DNA of 64,000 bases, from positions 2,790,001 through 2,854,000 of the forward strand of contig NC_015635.1 of NCBI RefSeq assembly GCF_000270245.1, given 5' to 3'. The position numbers and the translations under genes are program-made. This document shows positions 8,477 through 16,776 of this stretch, piece by piece. Origin of the DNA: Microlunatus phosphovorus NM-1 (GTDB taxonomy: Bacteria; Actinomycetota; Actinomycetes; Propionibacteriales; Propionibacteriaceae). The notes beneath the pieces were generated by a model. It had not been told where the DNA came from. It searched no databases and was given only the letters and a program-made list of their open reading frames with translations. The first letter of the stretch is position 1. Each line of letters opens with the position of its first letter.

Positions 8477-9373
8477 ATGGATGACCTGAACGAGCGCATC
8501 ATCGCGATGCTGCGACAGAACGGCAGGACCACGTTCACGCAGATCGCCGCCAAGGTCGGTGCGAGTCGCGAGGTGGTCACAGACCGAGTACGGATGCTCA
8601 CCGACAGCGGGCGGCTTCGTATCGTCGCCGGGGTCCATCCACTGGTCGTCGGGCTGTCCATCTCGGCGCATCTGTCGGTGTGGGTCACCGGTCCCGCACG
8701 TCCGGTGATCGAACAACTGGAGCAGTTCGACTCGTTGAGCTTCATCTCCGAGACCACCGGAGCCTTCCAGATCTCGGCGGAGACCTGGTTGCGTGACAGC
8801 AGGGAACTGAGAGATCAGGTGATCTCCATTCGGGCGATCCCCGGCGTGGTGGATGTCCAGGTGCTCGTCTTCGACCGGATCCTCTGCAGCTTCTTCGGGG
8901 ACATGACTCCCGACACCGAGAAGCTCGCGCTGGATCGCATCGATCTGCAACTGCTCGATGTGCTGCAGAAGGATGGACGGGCTCCGCTCAGCGAGCTCGC
9001 GGCCCGGGTACAGCTCTCGCCGAGTGCCTGCCGACTCCGCGTCCTGAAGCTCATCGAGTCGGGCGTGATGAAGATCGGCGCGATCGATCAGCACACCGGC
9101 TCACCGGTCGATCTGCTGTTCGGGTTCGGCATCAAGGTCCTGGACGACGTACGCGCGACGAACGAGATCCTGAGCTCGGGTGTGGGTGTGGAGTTCCTCG
9201 CGCAGACGCTCGGCCGCTACGACCTCAAGGCAACCATCAGCTTCAGCGCGGTGAATCGCTTCCACCGGCTGATGCACCGGCTGCGCGAGGACCGGGCCAT
9301 CGCGACCTCGGCGACCTGGCTGCATACCCGCATCGTGCGCGAACGCTACGAGCGGGAACTCATCGTCCCGTGA
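8477..9373 (+). CDS. Lrp/AsnC-family regulator with two fused AsnC units
   Basis: A 298-residue protein, about twice the usual Lrp length. Residues 1-145 contain one AsnC-type helix-turn-helix (LNERIIAMLRQNGRTTFTQIAAKVGASREVV) plus a RAM-like ligand domain; residues about 152-298 contain a second (LDRIDLQLLDVLQKDGRAPLSELAARVQLSPSACRLRV) plus another RAM-like domain. Tandem-AsnC proteins of this kind act as transcription factors responding to amino acids or small metabolites. ATG 8477 has GGTGGAG at good distance. It is divergent from the P450, separated by 217 bp of shared promoter DNA, so the P450 is the obvious candidate target (inference). Confidence 0.9.
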   Translation: MDDLNERIIAMLRQNGRTTFTQIAAKVGASREVVTDRVRMLTDSGRLRIVAGVHPLVVGLSISAHLSVWVTGPARPVIEQLEQFDSLSFISETTGAFQISAETWLRDSRELRDQVISIRAIPGVVDVQVLVFDRILCSFFGDMTPDTEKLALDRIDLQLLDVLQKDGRAPLSELAARVQLSPSACRLRVLKLIESGVMKIGAIDQHTGSPVDLLFGFGIKVLDDVRATNEILSSGVGVEFLAQTLGRYDLKATISFSAVNRFHRLMHRLREDRAIATSATWLHTRIVRERYERELIVP

Positions 9374-9441
9374 CCTGATGCAGGCTTTGCCGGCGCCTGA
9401 TCACGAGACGATGGCGCGTCGTGCTGAGTTCCCAGACTGCG

Positions 9442-10749
9442 CTAACTGGTCGCCGGGGTCACGTCCGTGTACTGCGGAGCGAACCGCACGCCGATCCAGG
9501 CGGAGAGGGTCAAGACACCGAAGAACCCGACGACCGACCAGAAGTTGCCGCCGGTCACGATCAGCAGGGTCGAAGCGATCGCCGGCGAGAGGCCACCCCA
9601 CACTGCGGCGCCGACGCCGTACGAGAGCGACATCGAGGTGTAGCGCGACTGTGGGCGGAACATCTGCGCCATCAGAGTCGACAGCGGTGCCCAGGCACCA
9701 CTCAGGGTCACCCGGATCAGGATGACGAACAACCAGATCAGGGCGACGTTCTTCGCCTGGATCGAGAGCACGAGCGGAATGATGACGACGAACGACGAGA
9801 TCGTGCCGATGTACATCACCAGTTTCACGCCGATCTTGTCGCCGAGGTACGCGATCGGCAGGGTGACGATGGCCTCGACCAGGGAGGCGATCGTCATGGC
9901 GCCGAGGATGATGGCGGGATCGAGGCCGATCTCCGGGGTGTCGGCGTAGTTCTGGACGAATGTCGTGGCGATCACGTACCCGCCTGAGGACATCGCGATG
10001 ATGCAGAAGCCGAGCAGGATCGGACCCAGGTTGTTCTTCAGCGCGAACAGCAGCGGCGCGGACTGCTCGTGTCCTTCGACGTTCTCCTCGAACACCGGAG
10101 TCTCTTCGACCCGGTAGCGGATCCAGAAGCCGACGCCGATCAGCACGATGCTGAAGAGGAAGGGAATCCGCCAGCCCCAGGACAGCAGCACGTCCTCGCC
10201 CATCGAGGCGAGGATCCAGAACATGCCGGAAGCCAGCAGTGCGCCGAGCGGGTTGCCGAGCTGGGTGAAGCCGCCGTAGAAGGTCTTCCACTTGGGCGGT
10301 GCGCTCTCGACCGCCATCAGGCTCGCGCCACCCCATTCGCCGCCGACGGCCAGGCCCTGCACGATGCGACACAGGATCAACAGGACGGGACCCCACATGC
10401 CGATAGTCGCGTACCCGGGGAGAATGCCGACGAGGGTGGTGGCGACGCCCATCATCAGAAGGGTGATGGTCAGGGCGGGCTTACGTCCGAGCTTGTCGCC
10501 GATATGTCCGAAGATGATCCCGCCGAGCGGGCGCATGAAGAACGCCACTGCGTACGTGCCGAACGAGGCCAGCGTGGCGAGCTTCGGATCCAGATCCGCG
10601 GGGAAGAACACGTGCGGGAACACGATCGCCGCGGCGGTGGCGTAGACGTAGAAGTCGTACCACTCGATCGAGGTGCCCACGAGGGCGGCGAATCCGCCCC
10701 TCAGAGCCCGGCGGTGGGAAGTTGGTGCGGCGGGTGCTGCGGCAGACAT
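9442..10749 (-). CDS. MFS transporter, metabolite:proton symporter (MHS) type
   Basis: A 435-residue twelve-helix transporter of the MHS subfamily (relatives: ProP, ShiA, KgtP). Diagnostic parts are GTSIEWYDFYVYATAAA in the first helix, FFMRPLGGIIFGHIGDKLGRK in the loop between helices 2 and 3, and CRIVQGLAVGGEWGGA in helix 5. ATG 10749 has a GAGGAG site and replaces a longer frame. These carriers import organic acids, shikimate or compatible solutes with protons; the substrate is not predictable. It is convergent with the Lrp gene. Confidence 0.92.
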   Translation of the reverse strand: MSAAAPAAPTSHRRALRGGFAALVGTSIEWYDFYVYATAAAIVFPHVFFPADLDPKLATLASFGTYAVAFFMRPLGGIIFGHIGDKLGRKPALTITLLMMGVATTLVGILPGYATIGMWGPVLLILCRIVQGLAVGGEWGGASLMAVESAPPKWKTFYGGFTQLGNPLGALLASGMFWILASMGEDVLLSWGWRIPFLFSIVLIGVGFWIRYRVEETPVFEENVEGHEQSAPLLFALKNNLGPILLGFCIIAMSSGGYVIATTFVQNYADTPEIGLDPAIILGAMTIASLVEAIVTLPIAYLGDKIGVKLVMYIGTISSFVVIIPLVLSIQAKNVALIWLFVILIRVTLSGAWAPLSTLMAQMFRPQSRYTSMSLSYGVGAAVWGGLSPAIASTLLIVTGGNFWSVVGFFGVLTLSAWIGVRFAPQYTDVTPATS

Positions 10750-11052
10750 GAAAGCTCCTCTACTCAAGGAAGGCACGACTGTCCACGAGAGTCGTTGGGC
10801 TGAACCTTAGAGCAGGATGAGAGGGAGCAAGCCGCAGCGACGCGCCGGTCGGCCCTCGCCTGGCTGACGACTTGTGCCTTTCTGACACGATTCTGCAGCG
10901 GATCAGGCCAACCTCGGGTGCTGCACGACTCTCTTGCGAGCGCTCGGCCGCTGACGACGCGACTTAAGGAATCTCACAGCCTAAGCGCGTGGCAGGTTGC
11001 TCAAGGTTCTCGTCGGCGTCGACCCGTTCGACTGGCTCGATACGCTGGGTAG
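10750..11052. other. 303-bp intergenic region, no gene seen
   Basis: The region between the start of the MHS transporter and the small HhH gene contains no open frame with a ribosome-binding site or family match. It must contain the promoter for the transporter on the minus strand. At its right end TACGCT (11041-11046) sits 6 bases before the HhH start codon. Confidence 0.4.
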
Positions 11053-11238
11053 GTGATCGATCGTGGCCCTGACTTCGATGGAGTCCGGATCGGACGCCCG
11101 GCAACCGGCGCGCTGATCGACGCCGGCTACCGCACGATCGGCGACCTGCCCAAGGACCTCACCGAGCTACGGCATCTCCACGGTGTCGGGCCAAGCGCGA
11201 TCAGACGACTTACCGAGGCGCGCAGCCAGCAGTCATAG
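11053..11238 (+). CDS. Small helix-hairpin-helix protein
   Basis: A 61-residue protein consisting almost only of a helix-hairpin-helix unit: RPATGALIDAGYRTIGDLPKDLTELRHLHGVGPSAIRRLTEA. This is the fold of the RNA polymerase alpha C-terminal domain and of many non-specific DNA-binding proteins; similar stand-alone proteins are common in actinobacteria with no fixed function. GTG 11053 has no ribosome-binding site, but TACGCT six bases upstream fits a leaderless transcript. Confidence 0.75.
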   Translation: MIDRGPDFDGVRIGRPATGALIDAGYRTIGDLPKDLTELRHLHGVGPSAIRRLTEARSQQS

Positions 11239-11270
11239 CGGATCGGTGCCGATCCCCGGTCGCTATCTGA

Positions 11271-11409
11271 CTACTGCGCGATGAAGGCCAGAATGTCGGC
11301 ACGATCTGGTCGTCGTCGCCGTGAGCGATCAGGATCGGCACCTCCAGCGACCGGAGGTCGTCGGTCTGTAGTAGAGCTCGATTTCCTCGGACGTGGTGAA
11401 GTACGGCAT
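11271..11409 (-). pseudogene. Remnant of an alpha/beta hydrolase with large internal deletion
   Basis: An ATG at 11409 with a good GAGGAAG site starts MPYFTTSEEIELYYR, the typical N-terminus of chloroperoxidase-like alpha/beta hydrolases (strand beta-1, ending in ELYY). Directly after it, in other frames, come LRSLEVPILIAHGDDDQIVP, the strand and aspartate loop near the end of such enzymes, and DILAFIAQ-stop, a typical last helix. About 180 to 200 residues including the catalytic serine region are missing. The nearby complete hydrolase at 11441-12301 belongs to the same superfamily but has a different N-terminus. Confidence 0.65.
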
Positions 11410-11440
11410 CTCTTCCTCGCTCTCGAGCTGGGCGGGCGGG

Positions 11441-12301
11441 TCAGGACACGAACCGCTGGACGAAGGCGAGCGCCGTTTCGGCGACCTCTTGCCAGCCGTG
11501 GTCGATCGTCAGCGAGTGCCCGCGGCCGGGAACCTCGACGATCTCGGTGATGCCCGGGTTCTTGGACTGTTGCTTGTACGTGGCGCGGGTGATGGCCAGC
11601 GGGACGGTGTTGTCCTCTGCGCCGGCGATGACCAGCAGCGGACCTCGGTTCGGGTTCTTGACATCGACCGTGACCTCGTTGTGGAACGGGTTGAAGTTCG
11701 CGACCGCGGCCTGGAACAGCGGTACGCCGGAGGCCGGAACATGATGCTCGTCGTACAGTCGGCGTGCCTCGTCCTCCTCGAGGTTGTTGGCCCAGCCATA
11801 GGCGAACTGCGCGAACGTCAGCGCGATCGCCTTGCCTAAGTTCGTCGGGTTGCCCAGCACCGGCGCCGCAGACTTCAGCGACGACGCCGGAAGCGGCAGA
11901 ACGCCACGGAAGGGCGCGTTGTCGATCGTCACCGTCGCAGCCGAGGCACCTTCGCCGGCGATCTTCTGCGCGATCAGGCCGCCGAACGAGTGGCCGATGA
12001 CGGCGGGCTTGGTGACCAACTCCGAGATCGCGGCCAGGTAGTGATCGGTCACCTGCTGCACCATCTTGTGGGCAAAGACGTCCGGGTCCTCGCGAGCCGC
12101 CTCTACTGTTGGCGGGTCGTCCGGCCAGCCGGGCGCGATGGTGGCGTACCCAGCCTGCTCGAACAGCGAGCGCCAGGGTGCCCAACTGCTCGACAGCAAC
12201 CACAGACCGTGGACGAAGACGACGACTGGACGTCCGCCGGCATTCGCCGCTTCGATCTCCGACTTTTCCCACTCTGCGATCTCGGACGCGATCTCGGACA
12301 C
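11441..12301 (-). CDS. Alpha/beta hydrolase
   Basis: A 286-residue alpha/beta hydrolase. The oxyanion strand is VVVFVHGLWLLSSSW, the nucleophile elbow VIGHSFGGLIAQ, the acid loop VIAGAEDNTVPL and the catalytic histidine GRGHSLTIDHGW. This composition is seen in lipase/esterase-like and dehalogenase-like members; substrate unknown. The GTG at 12301 has GGAGGGAG at good distance and begins VSEIASEIAEWEKSEIEAAN; a longer frame upstream overlaps the AraC gene and is not used. It lies 46 bp behind the AraC gene on the same strand, so the AraC protein may regulate it. Confidence 0.85.
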   Translation of the reverse strand: MSEIASEIAEWEKSEIEAANAGGRPVVVFVHGLWLLSSSWAPWRSLFEQAGYATIAPGWPDDPPTVEAAREDPDVFAHKMVQQVTDHYLAAISELVTKPAVIGHSFGGLIAQKIAGEGASAATVTIDNAPFRGVLPLPASSLKSAAPVLGNPTNLGKAIALTFAQFAYGWANNLEEDEARRLYDEHHVPASGVPLFQAAVANFNPFHNEVTVDVKNPNRGPLLVIAGAEDNTVPLAITRATYKQQSKNPGITEIVEVPGRGHSLTIDHGWQEVAETALAFVQRFVS

Positions 12302-12347
12302 GAGCGCTCTCCCTCCGGGCGATTGCACCTTGTGGCACGTCTCGACG

Positions 12348-13361
12348 CTACGCGGAGCCCTTCGGCGCCGTCGTCGGCAGATTGCGCACAGAATCGCGTG
12401 AACCGCGCACCCTGTCCTGCGCAGCCAACTCGCGGAACTCGCGCGGGGAGTTGCCACAGACGGATCGGAAGACGCGGGCAAAGGACGAATAGTCCGAGAA
12501 GCCGCTGCGTTGGGCTACTTCGGCCAGCGTCATTCCCGGTCGCTGCGCGCTGATCAGCCCGCGGGCGTGGGCAATTCGACCAGCCCGGATGTAGTCCCCC
12601 AAGCTCACGCTCTGTTGCCGGAGAAGCACATAGAGATAACGCAGCGAGATCGCATGCGCTCGCGCGATCATCGAAGCAGTCAGTTCGGGATCAAGAAGAT
12701 GAAGGTCGATGAAGAGCACGACCCGCTCCCCCAGGGTCAGCGCCAGCGCCGGCCGCAACCTCGTCTCGTCCGCCGACACCGTTGCGATGAGAACGCGCAT
12801 CATCTCGATCACCACGGGCCGCAGCGCCGAGAGCCCCTGATCCTCGGACAACGCACGGTTCGCGATCTCGGAGAAGAAGCGGGAGATCGGGCCGAAGACC
12901 GGATCGTCCGCGTCGAGCACGATCGCGGTGGCGCGTTCCACGGCTGACGGCGAGAAGCCGAGCTCGTTGGCATCAATGCTGATCGTGCGCTGAAGCGAGA
13001 CCCAGTCCTGCTGTGTGGTGAACCGCGACCTGGTGCTGCTCAACACCGCGTCGCCCGGACGCGGTTCAGCGAAGCGCCCGTCCTGCCCCAGCACCACGTG
13101 CGCACCCCGTTCGAGATGCAGCGTCACCAGTTCCGGCACCGCACTGTCTGTCACCGGCCCCCGCCGGACGACCCCCGACGCTCCTTCCACATGAAACCCC
13201 TCCACGGTGCCGAACGGTGTGTCCGAACGATCGAAGTCGGCTCGCAGCCGCCCGGCCCGCGTCAGCTCCAATGCCAGTGGGAAGGGATATTGCGCGAATG
13301 CCCCGGTCAGCGTTGCCGCCCGATCCCGCTCCTGCACCCCATCGAGGCTGAAGGTCCGCAT
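12348..13361 (-). CDS. AraC-family transcriptional regulator
   Basis: A 337-residue regulator. The first ~200 residues form a cupin-like sensor region of the AraC_binding_2 kind (VTLHLERGAHVVLGQDGRFAEPRPGDAVL); the last ~110 contain the double helix-turn-helix (LSLRYLYVLL..., SLGDYIRAGRIAHARGLIS, MTLAEVAQRSGFSDYSSFARVFRSVCGNSPREFR). The ATG at 13361 has an AGGAGGG site. The following hydrolase is its closest neighbour. The C-terminal 20 residues after REL are basic and variable. Confidence 0.9.
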   Translation of the reverse strand: MRTFSLDGVQERDRAATLTGAFAQYPFPLALELTRAGRLRADFDRSDTPFGTVEGFHVEGASGVVRRGPVTDSAVPELVTLHLERGAHVVLGQDGRFAEPRPGDAVLSSTRSRFTTQQDWVSLQRTISIDANELGFSPSAVERATAIVLDADDPVFGPISRFFSEIANRALSEDQGLSALRPVVIEMMRVLIATVSADETRLRPALALTLGERVVLFIDLHLLDPELTASMIARAHAISLRYLYVLLRQQSVSLGDYIRAGRIAHARGLISAQRPGMTLAEVAQRSGFSDYSSFARVFRSVCGNSPREFRELAAQDRVRGSRDSVRNLPTTAPKGSA

Positions 13362-13596
13362 CCGCCCTCCTGGAAACGCCCAAGCACCCCGTGAACCCCT
13401 CTTAGGAGAGCATCCCGCGGTCCCACGCGCAAGAGGCTCTCTCCGGTGCCTGATCGGATCAGATCCAAACAGGTCAGGATTCGAGAAGCGAGACGTCCTG
13501 GCTCGAAACTAGAGTCCGACCCATCGGCGAAAACGTCTCGCAGGGTGCCAGCCGAAGGACGGCGGCGGCCTGCACTCCCCATCCGAAGAGGTCTCG

Positions 13597-14124
13597 ATGA
13601 ACACCCGAACAGATGCACCCGCCATCCCTGCCGACGCCAGCGACGGCGACGGCGACGGGCAGCCGTACACGGTGGACTTCACCGACGTCGCCATTACCGG
13701 TCTGGAGTCGTCGCCATTCGCGGCCGCACTCGCCGGCCTGCGGGCGAATGAGGCCCGCTATTTCAAGAACAAGTACGACCATGTCTTCACCGTGCTGCCC
13801 GCGACCCAGGGCAAGGCCACCCTCGACTGGGTGAACGCGATCCTCAAGGAAGAACGCGGCATCACCATCTCTTCGCGGCCGCTCGAGACGACCGACTTCC
13901 AGGTCGAGAACATCCGGATCGCGTACGTCTTCTACGAAAGCGGTCTGTCGATCAACGTCATGTACACGATGGACAATCTCGGCAAGCGGGCTGTCGGCTT
14001 CAAGCTCTCAGAAGGAATGGATGTGCCCGAGGAGCTTGCGTCCCGGTTCAAGTTCGCCAGGCAGAAATCGAAGCTCGCCGGAGTGATCCGCGGCTCCTAC
14101 TTCGCCTTCAAGAACGATCACTGA
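13597..14124 (+). CDS. Hypothetical protein, 175 residues
   Basis: No family was recognised. The protein starts with an acidic, low-complexity segment (PADASDGDGDGQ), then a mixed alpha/beta region rich in aromatic residues (NEARYFKNKYDHVFTVLPATQGKATLDWVNAILKEE; IRIAYVFYESGLSINVMYTMDN) and a basic C-terminus (KFARQKSKLAGVIRGSYFAFKNDH). No signal peptide, membrane segment or obvious metal site. ATG 13597 has GAAGAGG upstream. Coding is supported by codon position bias and by the clean start, in an otherwise accessory region; the 235 bp upstream contains TAGAGT at 13510-13515 as a possible -10. Confidence 0.6.
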   Translation: MNTRTDAPAIPADASDGDGDGQPYTVDFTDVAITGLESSPFAAALAGLRANEARYFKNKYDHVFTVLPATQGKATLDWVNAILKEERGITISSRPLETTDFQVENIRIAYVFYESGLSINVMYTMDNLGKRAVGFKLSEGMDVPEELASRFKFARQKSKLAGVIRGSYFAFKNDH

Positions 14125-14247
14125 AAACCGCCCGACGCCGTCGATGAGTATGTGTGTCAGGCGCGTTCGGAGCACAGCACCCGTGGTTCAGTGCAGTCGG
14201 CTGCCCGGCGCGCTGTTCGGCGTGGCAGATCTCGGCTCCCTGCCCAC

Positions 14248-14565
14248 TCAATAGGTGTCGAATGCGACATCGACCGATGACGCGCCGCGCAACGGGGCGA
14301 TCTGCTCAGCCTCGCCCTTCAGCGACTTCCTTTTCGCGGCCGGCAGCGAGTCGAAGGTCTTGATGCTGATGGTCAGGCTGCGCCCGCTCTTTCGTGGACG
14401 CCAAGTGCCGGCAATCTGTCCGTCCACGAGAATCGTGCCGGGGTCGCCAACCGGCCTCCATACGTCTCGGTGATATCTCTTGTCGACCAACGTCTCTCGG
14501 TCATGCAACTGCGGCAGCTCGGCCGGCTTCAGCTCGACCAGGAGCAGCACGTCCAGCGCCAGCAC
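14248..14565 (-). pseudogene. 3' fragment of a winged-helix DNA-binding domain protein (HTH_42 family)
   Basis: The last ~95 residues match the C-terminus of the HTH_42 family (AlkZ/YcaQ-like, normally about 350-400 residues): DRETLVDKR, PGTILVDGQIAGTWRPRKSG, FDSLPAAKRKSLKGEAEQIAPLRG. The N-terminal three quarters, including the winged helices and the QxQ-type catalytic region, are gone; the frame instead runs into the end of the DUF6907 gene 17 bp upstream. No ribosome-binding site precedes a start. It appears to have been cut by the insertion or rearrangement that brought in DUF6907. Confidence 0.7.
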
Positions 14566-14582
14566 GCCCGGCGCGGGATGCG

Positions 14583-14921
14583 CTAGTTGCTGGCCGCTAT
14601 CTCACGGACACGCTTGGCAGCAGCAGAGAGCAGCTTCGCCATCTCGTCGGCCAGGTCTGCGGTCACGTCTTCAAGGTAACCGGACATGGTTACAAGTGGT
14701 GTCAGAGTCTGGGGCAAGCTCTCGGCCAGTTCCTCTAGCGCACCGATCTCAACTTTGATGCCGGAGACTTCGCCGACGATGCTGCGGTGAATCCGAACCG
14801 GATTCCCGGCGCCGATTATTTCGTACTCGTGGCTTTGGTCGTCAGGTGTGCTGCTGCACCACGTCGGGCAGGGCCAGAGCTGGCTGAGCGTGTCGTCTGC
14901 GTCAGTGTGTCGCGCGGTCAT
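14583..14921 (-). CDS. DUF6907 domain protein
   Basis: A 112-residue protein with CPTWC at residues 18-22 and His31, the CPxWC...H signature of DUF6907 proteins, which are found mainly in actinomycetes and often on plasmids or integrated elements; the cysteines and histidine could bind zinc. The second half (SGIKVEIGALEELAESLPQTLTPLVTMSGYLEDVTADLADEMAKLLSAAAKRVREIA) is helical. ATG 14921 has AAAGGAA upstream; a GTG-rich extension to 14975 is less likely. It lies 93 bp from tRNA-Pro. Confidence 0.7.
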   Translation of the reverse strand: MTARHTDADDTLSQLWPCPTWCSSTPDDQSHEYEIIGAGNPVRIHRSIVGEVSGIKVEIGALEELAESLPQTLTPLVTMSGYLEDVTADLADEMAKLLSAAAKRVREIAASN

Positions 14922-14946
14922 CGGTCGGGTGTTCCTTTCAGGACTA

Positions 14947-14963
14947 GTGCACGTGTGGTGCAC
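14947..14963 (-). promoter_or_regulatory. Two GTGCAC palindromes one helical turn apart
   Basis: GTGCAC occurs at 14947-14952 and 14958-14963, eleven base pairs centre to centre, 26 bp upstream of the DUF6907 start. Identical 6-bp palindromes on the same face of the helix could be an operator; no function is known. Confidence 0.3.
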
Positions 14964-15014
14964 GTTCGTCACCATCTCCGAACCGAAACCGTCTCTGACT
15001 AGGCTAAAGACTAG

Positions 15015-15088
15015 TCGGGCTGACAGGATTTGAACCTGCGACCCCTACACCCCCAGTGTAGTGCGCTACCAAGCTGCGCCACAGCCCG
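15015..15088 (-). tRNA. tRNA-Pro(GGG)
   Basis: A 74-base cloverleaf on the minus strand: acceptor CGGGCTG/CAGCCCG with discriminator A, D-arm GCGC...GCGC, anticodon stem CTACA/TGTAG with loop CTGGGGG (anticodon GGG), five-base variable loop, and T-arm with TTTGAAT. CCA is not encoded. The 3' end is followed by a small hairpin GACTAG...CTAGTC. TAGAGT at 15130-15125 is a plausible -10. All genes to the left are accessory and all to the right conserved, so it may be an integration boundary. Confidence 0.95.
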
Positions 15089-15187
15089 CTGCGGTCGTCC
15101 GTCCTGACCCGACCACGACGGGGAACTCTACTATGCCGATGCTCCGAGGGCGGAATTCAGCCACACCGTGGGCTCGCCCCCAGAGAT

Positions 15188-15229
15188 CGTGTGAACAAAG
15201 GCGGCGACTACGACGCACAGATTCACACG
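15188..15229 (-). terminator. Stem-loop behind the gene at 15238
   Basis: CGTGTGAA (15188-15195) pairs perfectly with TTCACACG (15222-15229), with a 26-base loop, just past the stop codon of the preceding minus-strand gene. There is no U-tract, so termination is inferred only from position. Confidence 0.35.
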
Positions 15230-15237
15230 TTGTTCGG

Positions 15238-16776
15238 TTAGCGACGCGCCGCACCCATCAGCGCGGCCAGGCCCAGCACGCTGCGCGGCGCGTACGGGAG
15301 CCGCCAGAGTCCACCATGCACGGCGGCGTACGCCTCGTCCTGCCAGGGCTCTGGGTGCCGGGGTCCCCCGCCGGTGTGCAGGTCGTGGACCAGCAGGGCG
15401 GCCATCAACACGTTGGAGGTCGATGGCTCGAAGACCTCGACGCCGAACCGGTGCGCCCCGGCGTACGCGGCGGCCAGCGCGCGGTTCTTCACCACCGAGC
15501 GGGTGCGGGTCGGTGGTGCGACGTTCATCGAGACCAGCACACCGTCGCGCCGCGCGACGGTCGCGCGCCACCGCTGCAGCCGCTTGGCCAGCGCATAGTT
15601 GGGACCCTGCTGCGCGACCAGGCTGTCGCTGATCCCCGGGTCAGCTCCCGGCACGTACGCCCGTCGCAGCAGGCGCCCGCCGCTCAGGGTCCGCAGCGGT
15701 CGCCCCAGGATCTTGGCCGTCTTCGAGCGCTGCTCGTAAGCCGCCGTCGACTGCCGTACGGCATCGCCGGGCACCGCGAACACATCGGTCGGCGTGGCCA
15801 GGAACCCCAGCGCCGTGTCCGGTCGCTCCGCTACCAGCCGTGTGCTCAAGACATCGACGGCGGTCGATACCCGGACGTTCACGGCGCCGTCGGCATACAC
15901 GTAGTTGCCCACGACCAGTTGGTCGTGGCCTGCGACGTCGGCCAGCCATGCGGCGACCGTCGGCGCGTCGGCCAGCAGGTCCGCGCCCGCTGACTCCGAG
16001 TCGGCTTCCGCCTTCGCCGACGGCAGCACCAGCTGACCGGCAGACTTCCGAGCCGCGCCGAGCACTCGGCTCCAGATCGCCGGCCGCGGCAGATCCACCG
16101 CGGCCACTCGCGCACCCCAGCGCAGCAAGGGGATCAGCGGCCCCATTTCCGCACCGGCGCCGAGCACCGCCACCGTCCGGCCTTCGAGCCGCAGCCACTC
16201 AGGATGGTCGAGCACCGCTCCCACAGCCTCGGCGACTGTCGGCTCTGCCACCCCAGCCTCGACCCAACGATCGACCTGTCTGCGCAGTTCGTCACCCCTC
16301 AGACGCGCGCCCCGATACGGAACCGACAGCTCGGTCTCCGGCTCAGCGCTCCCCCGCACCTGGGCAATCTCGGGCAGCCGCGACGCCTCCCAATCCGCCA
16401 GTGGAACCTCGCCGTCGACGGACTTCACCATCAACTGCCCACGAAGGGCGTCCAGCCCGGCGCGAGCCATCCCGACCGCGGCATCCGGCGAGCCGACACC
16501 GGCCTCGACCAACCGCCGGAAGTGCAGCAGATAGTTGCTCCGCCAGCCCGGCTCCTGCCGCGCGGCGCGCGCTCCCGCCGGATCGACATTCTGCAGTGCC
16601 GCCGCTACGACCGCTCGTCCGACGGCCGTCGTGCTGCGCCGTCCGTCCGTGCCACGCGGAAACACCACGCCATGACCTGGATGGGACACCGCCGTCTCCC
16701 CCGAGCCGGTGCCGTCCCCCGCGCCGCCAGCGGCGCCGGCCGGTTCATCCGCAGGCTCAGCGTGACTGCTTGCCAC
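15238..16776 (-). CDS. Conserved hypothetical protein with Rossmann-like segment
   Basis: A 512-residue protein I cannot assign. Residues about 165-200 read [34 protein letters not shown], a Rossmann-type dinucleotide or SAM-binding turn; later parts have [41 protein letters not shown], which resembles a cofactor-binding or methyltransferase-like core. The first 40 residues are Gly/Ala/Pro/Ser-rich and probably disordered. GTG 16776 lies inside the last 7 codons of der (20-bp overlap), with GGGAG just upstream, so translation is coupled to der. It ends the tyrA-cmk-der operon. Confidence 0.7.
   Translation of the reverse strand: MASSHAEPADEPAGAAGGAGDGTGSGETAVSHPGHGVVFPRGTDGRRSTTAVGRAVVAAALQNVDPAGARAARQEPGWRSNYLLHFRRLVEAGVGSPDAAVGMARAGLDALRGQLMVKSVDGEVPLADWEASRLPEIAQVRGSAEPETELSVPYRGARLRGDELRRQVDRWVEAGVAEPTVAEAVGAVLDHPEWLRLEGRTVAVLGAGAEMGPLIPLLRWGARVAAVDLPRPAIWSRVLGAARKSAGQLVLPSAKAEADSESAGADLLADAPTVAAWLADVAGHDQLVVGNYVYADGAVNVRVSTAVDVLSTRLVAERPDTALGFLATPTDVFAVPGDAVRQSTAAYEQRSKTAKILGRPLRTLSGGRLLRRAYVPGADPGISDSLVAQQGPNYALAKRLQRWRATVARRDGVLVSMNVAPPTRTRSVVKNRALAAAYAGAHRFGVEVFEPSTSNVLMAALLVHDLHTGGGPRHPEPWQDEAYAAVHGGLWRLPYAPRSVLGLAALMGAARR

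Noticed and set aside
13400-13440. GGAGAG/CTCTCC inverted repeat upstream of the AraC gene
   Set aside because: Only six paired bases with a long loop; no better than expected by chance.
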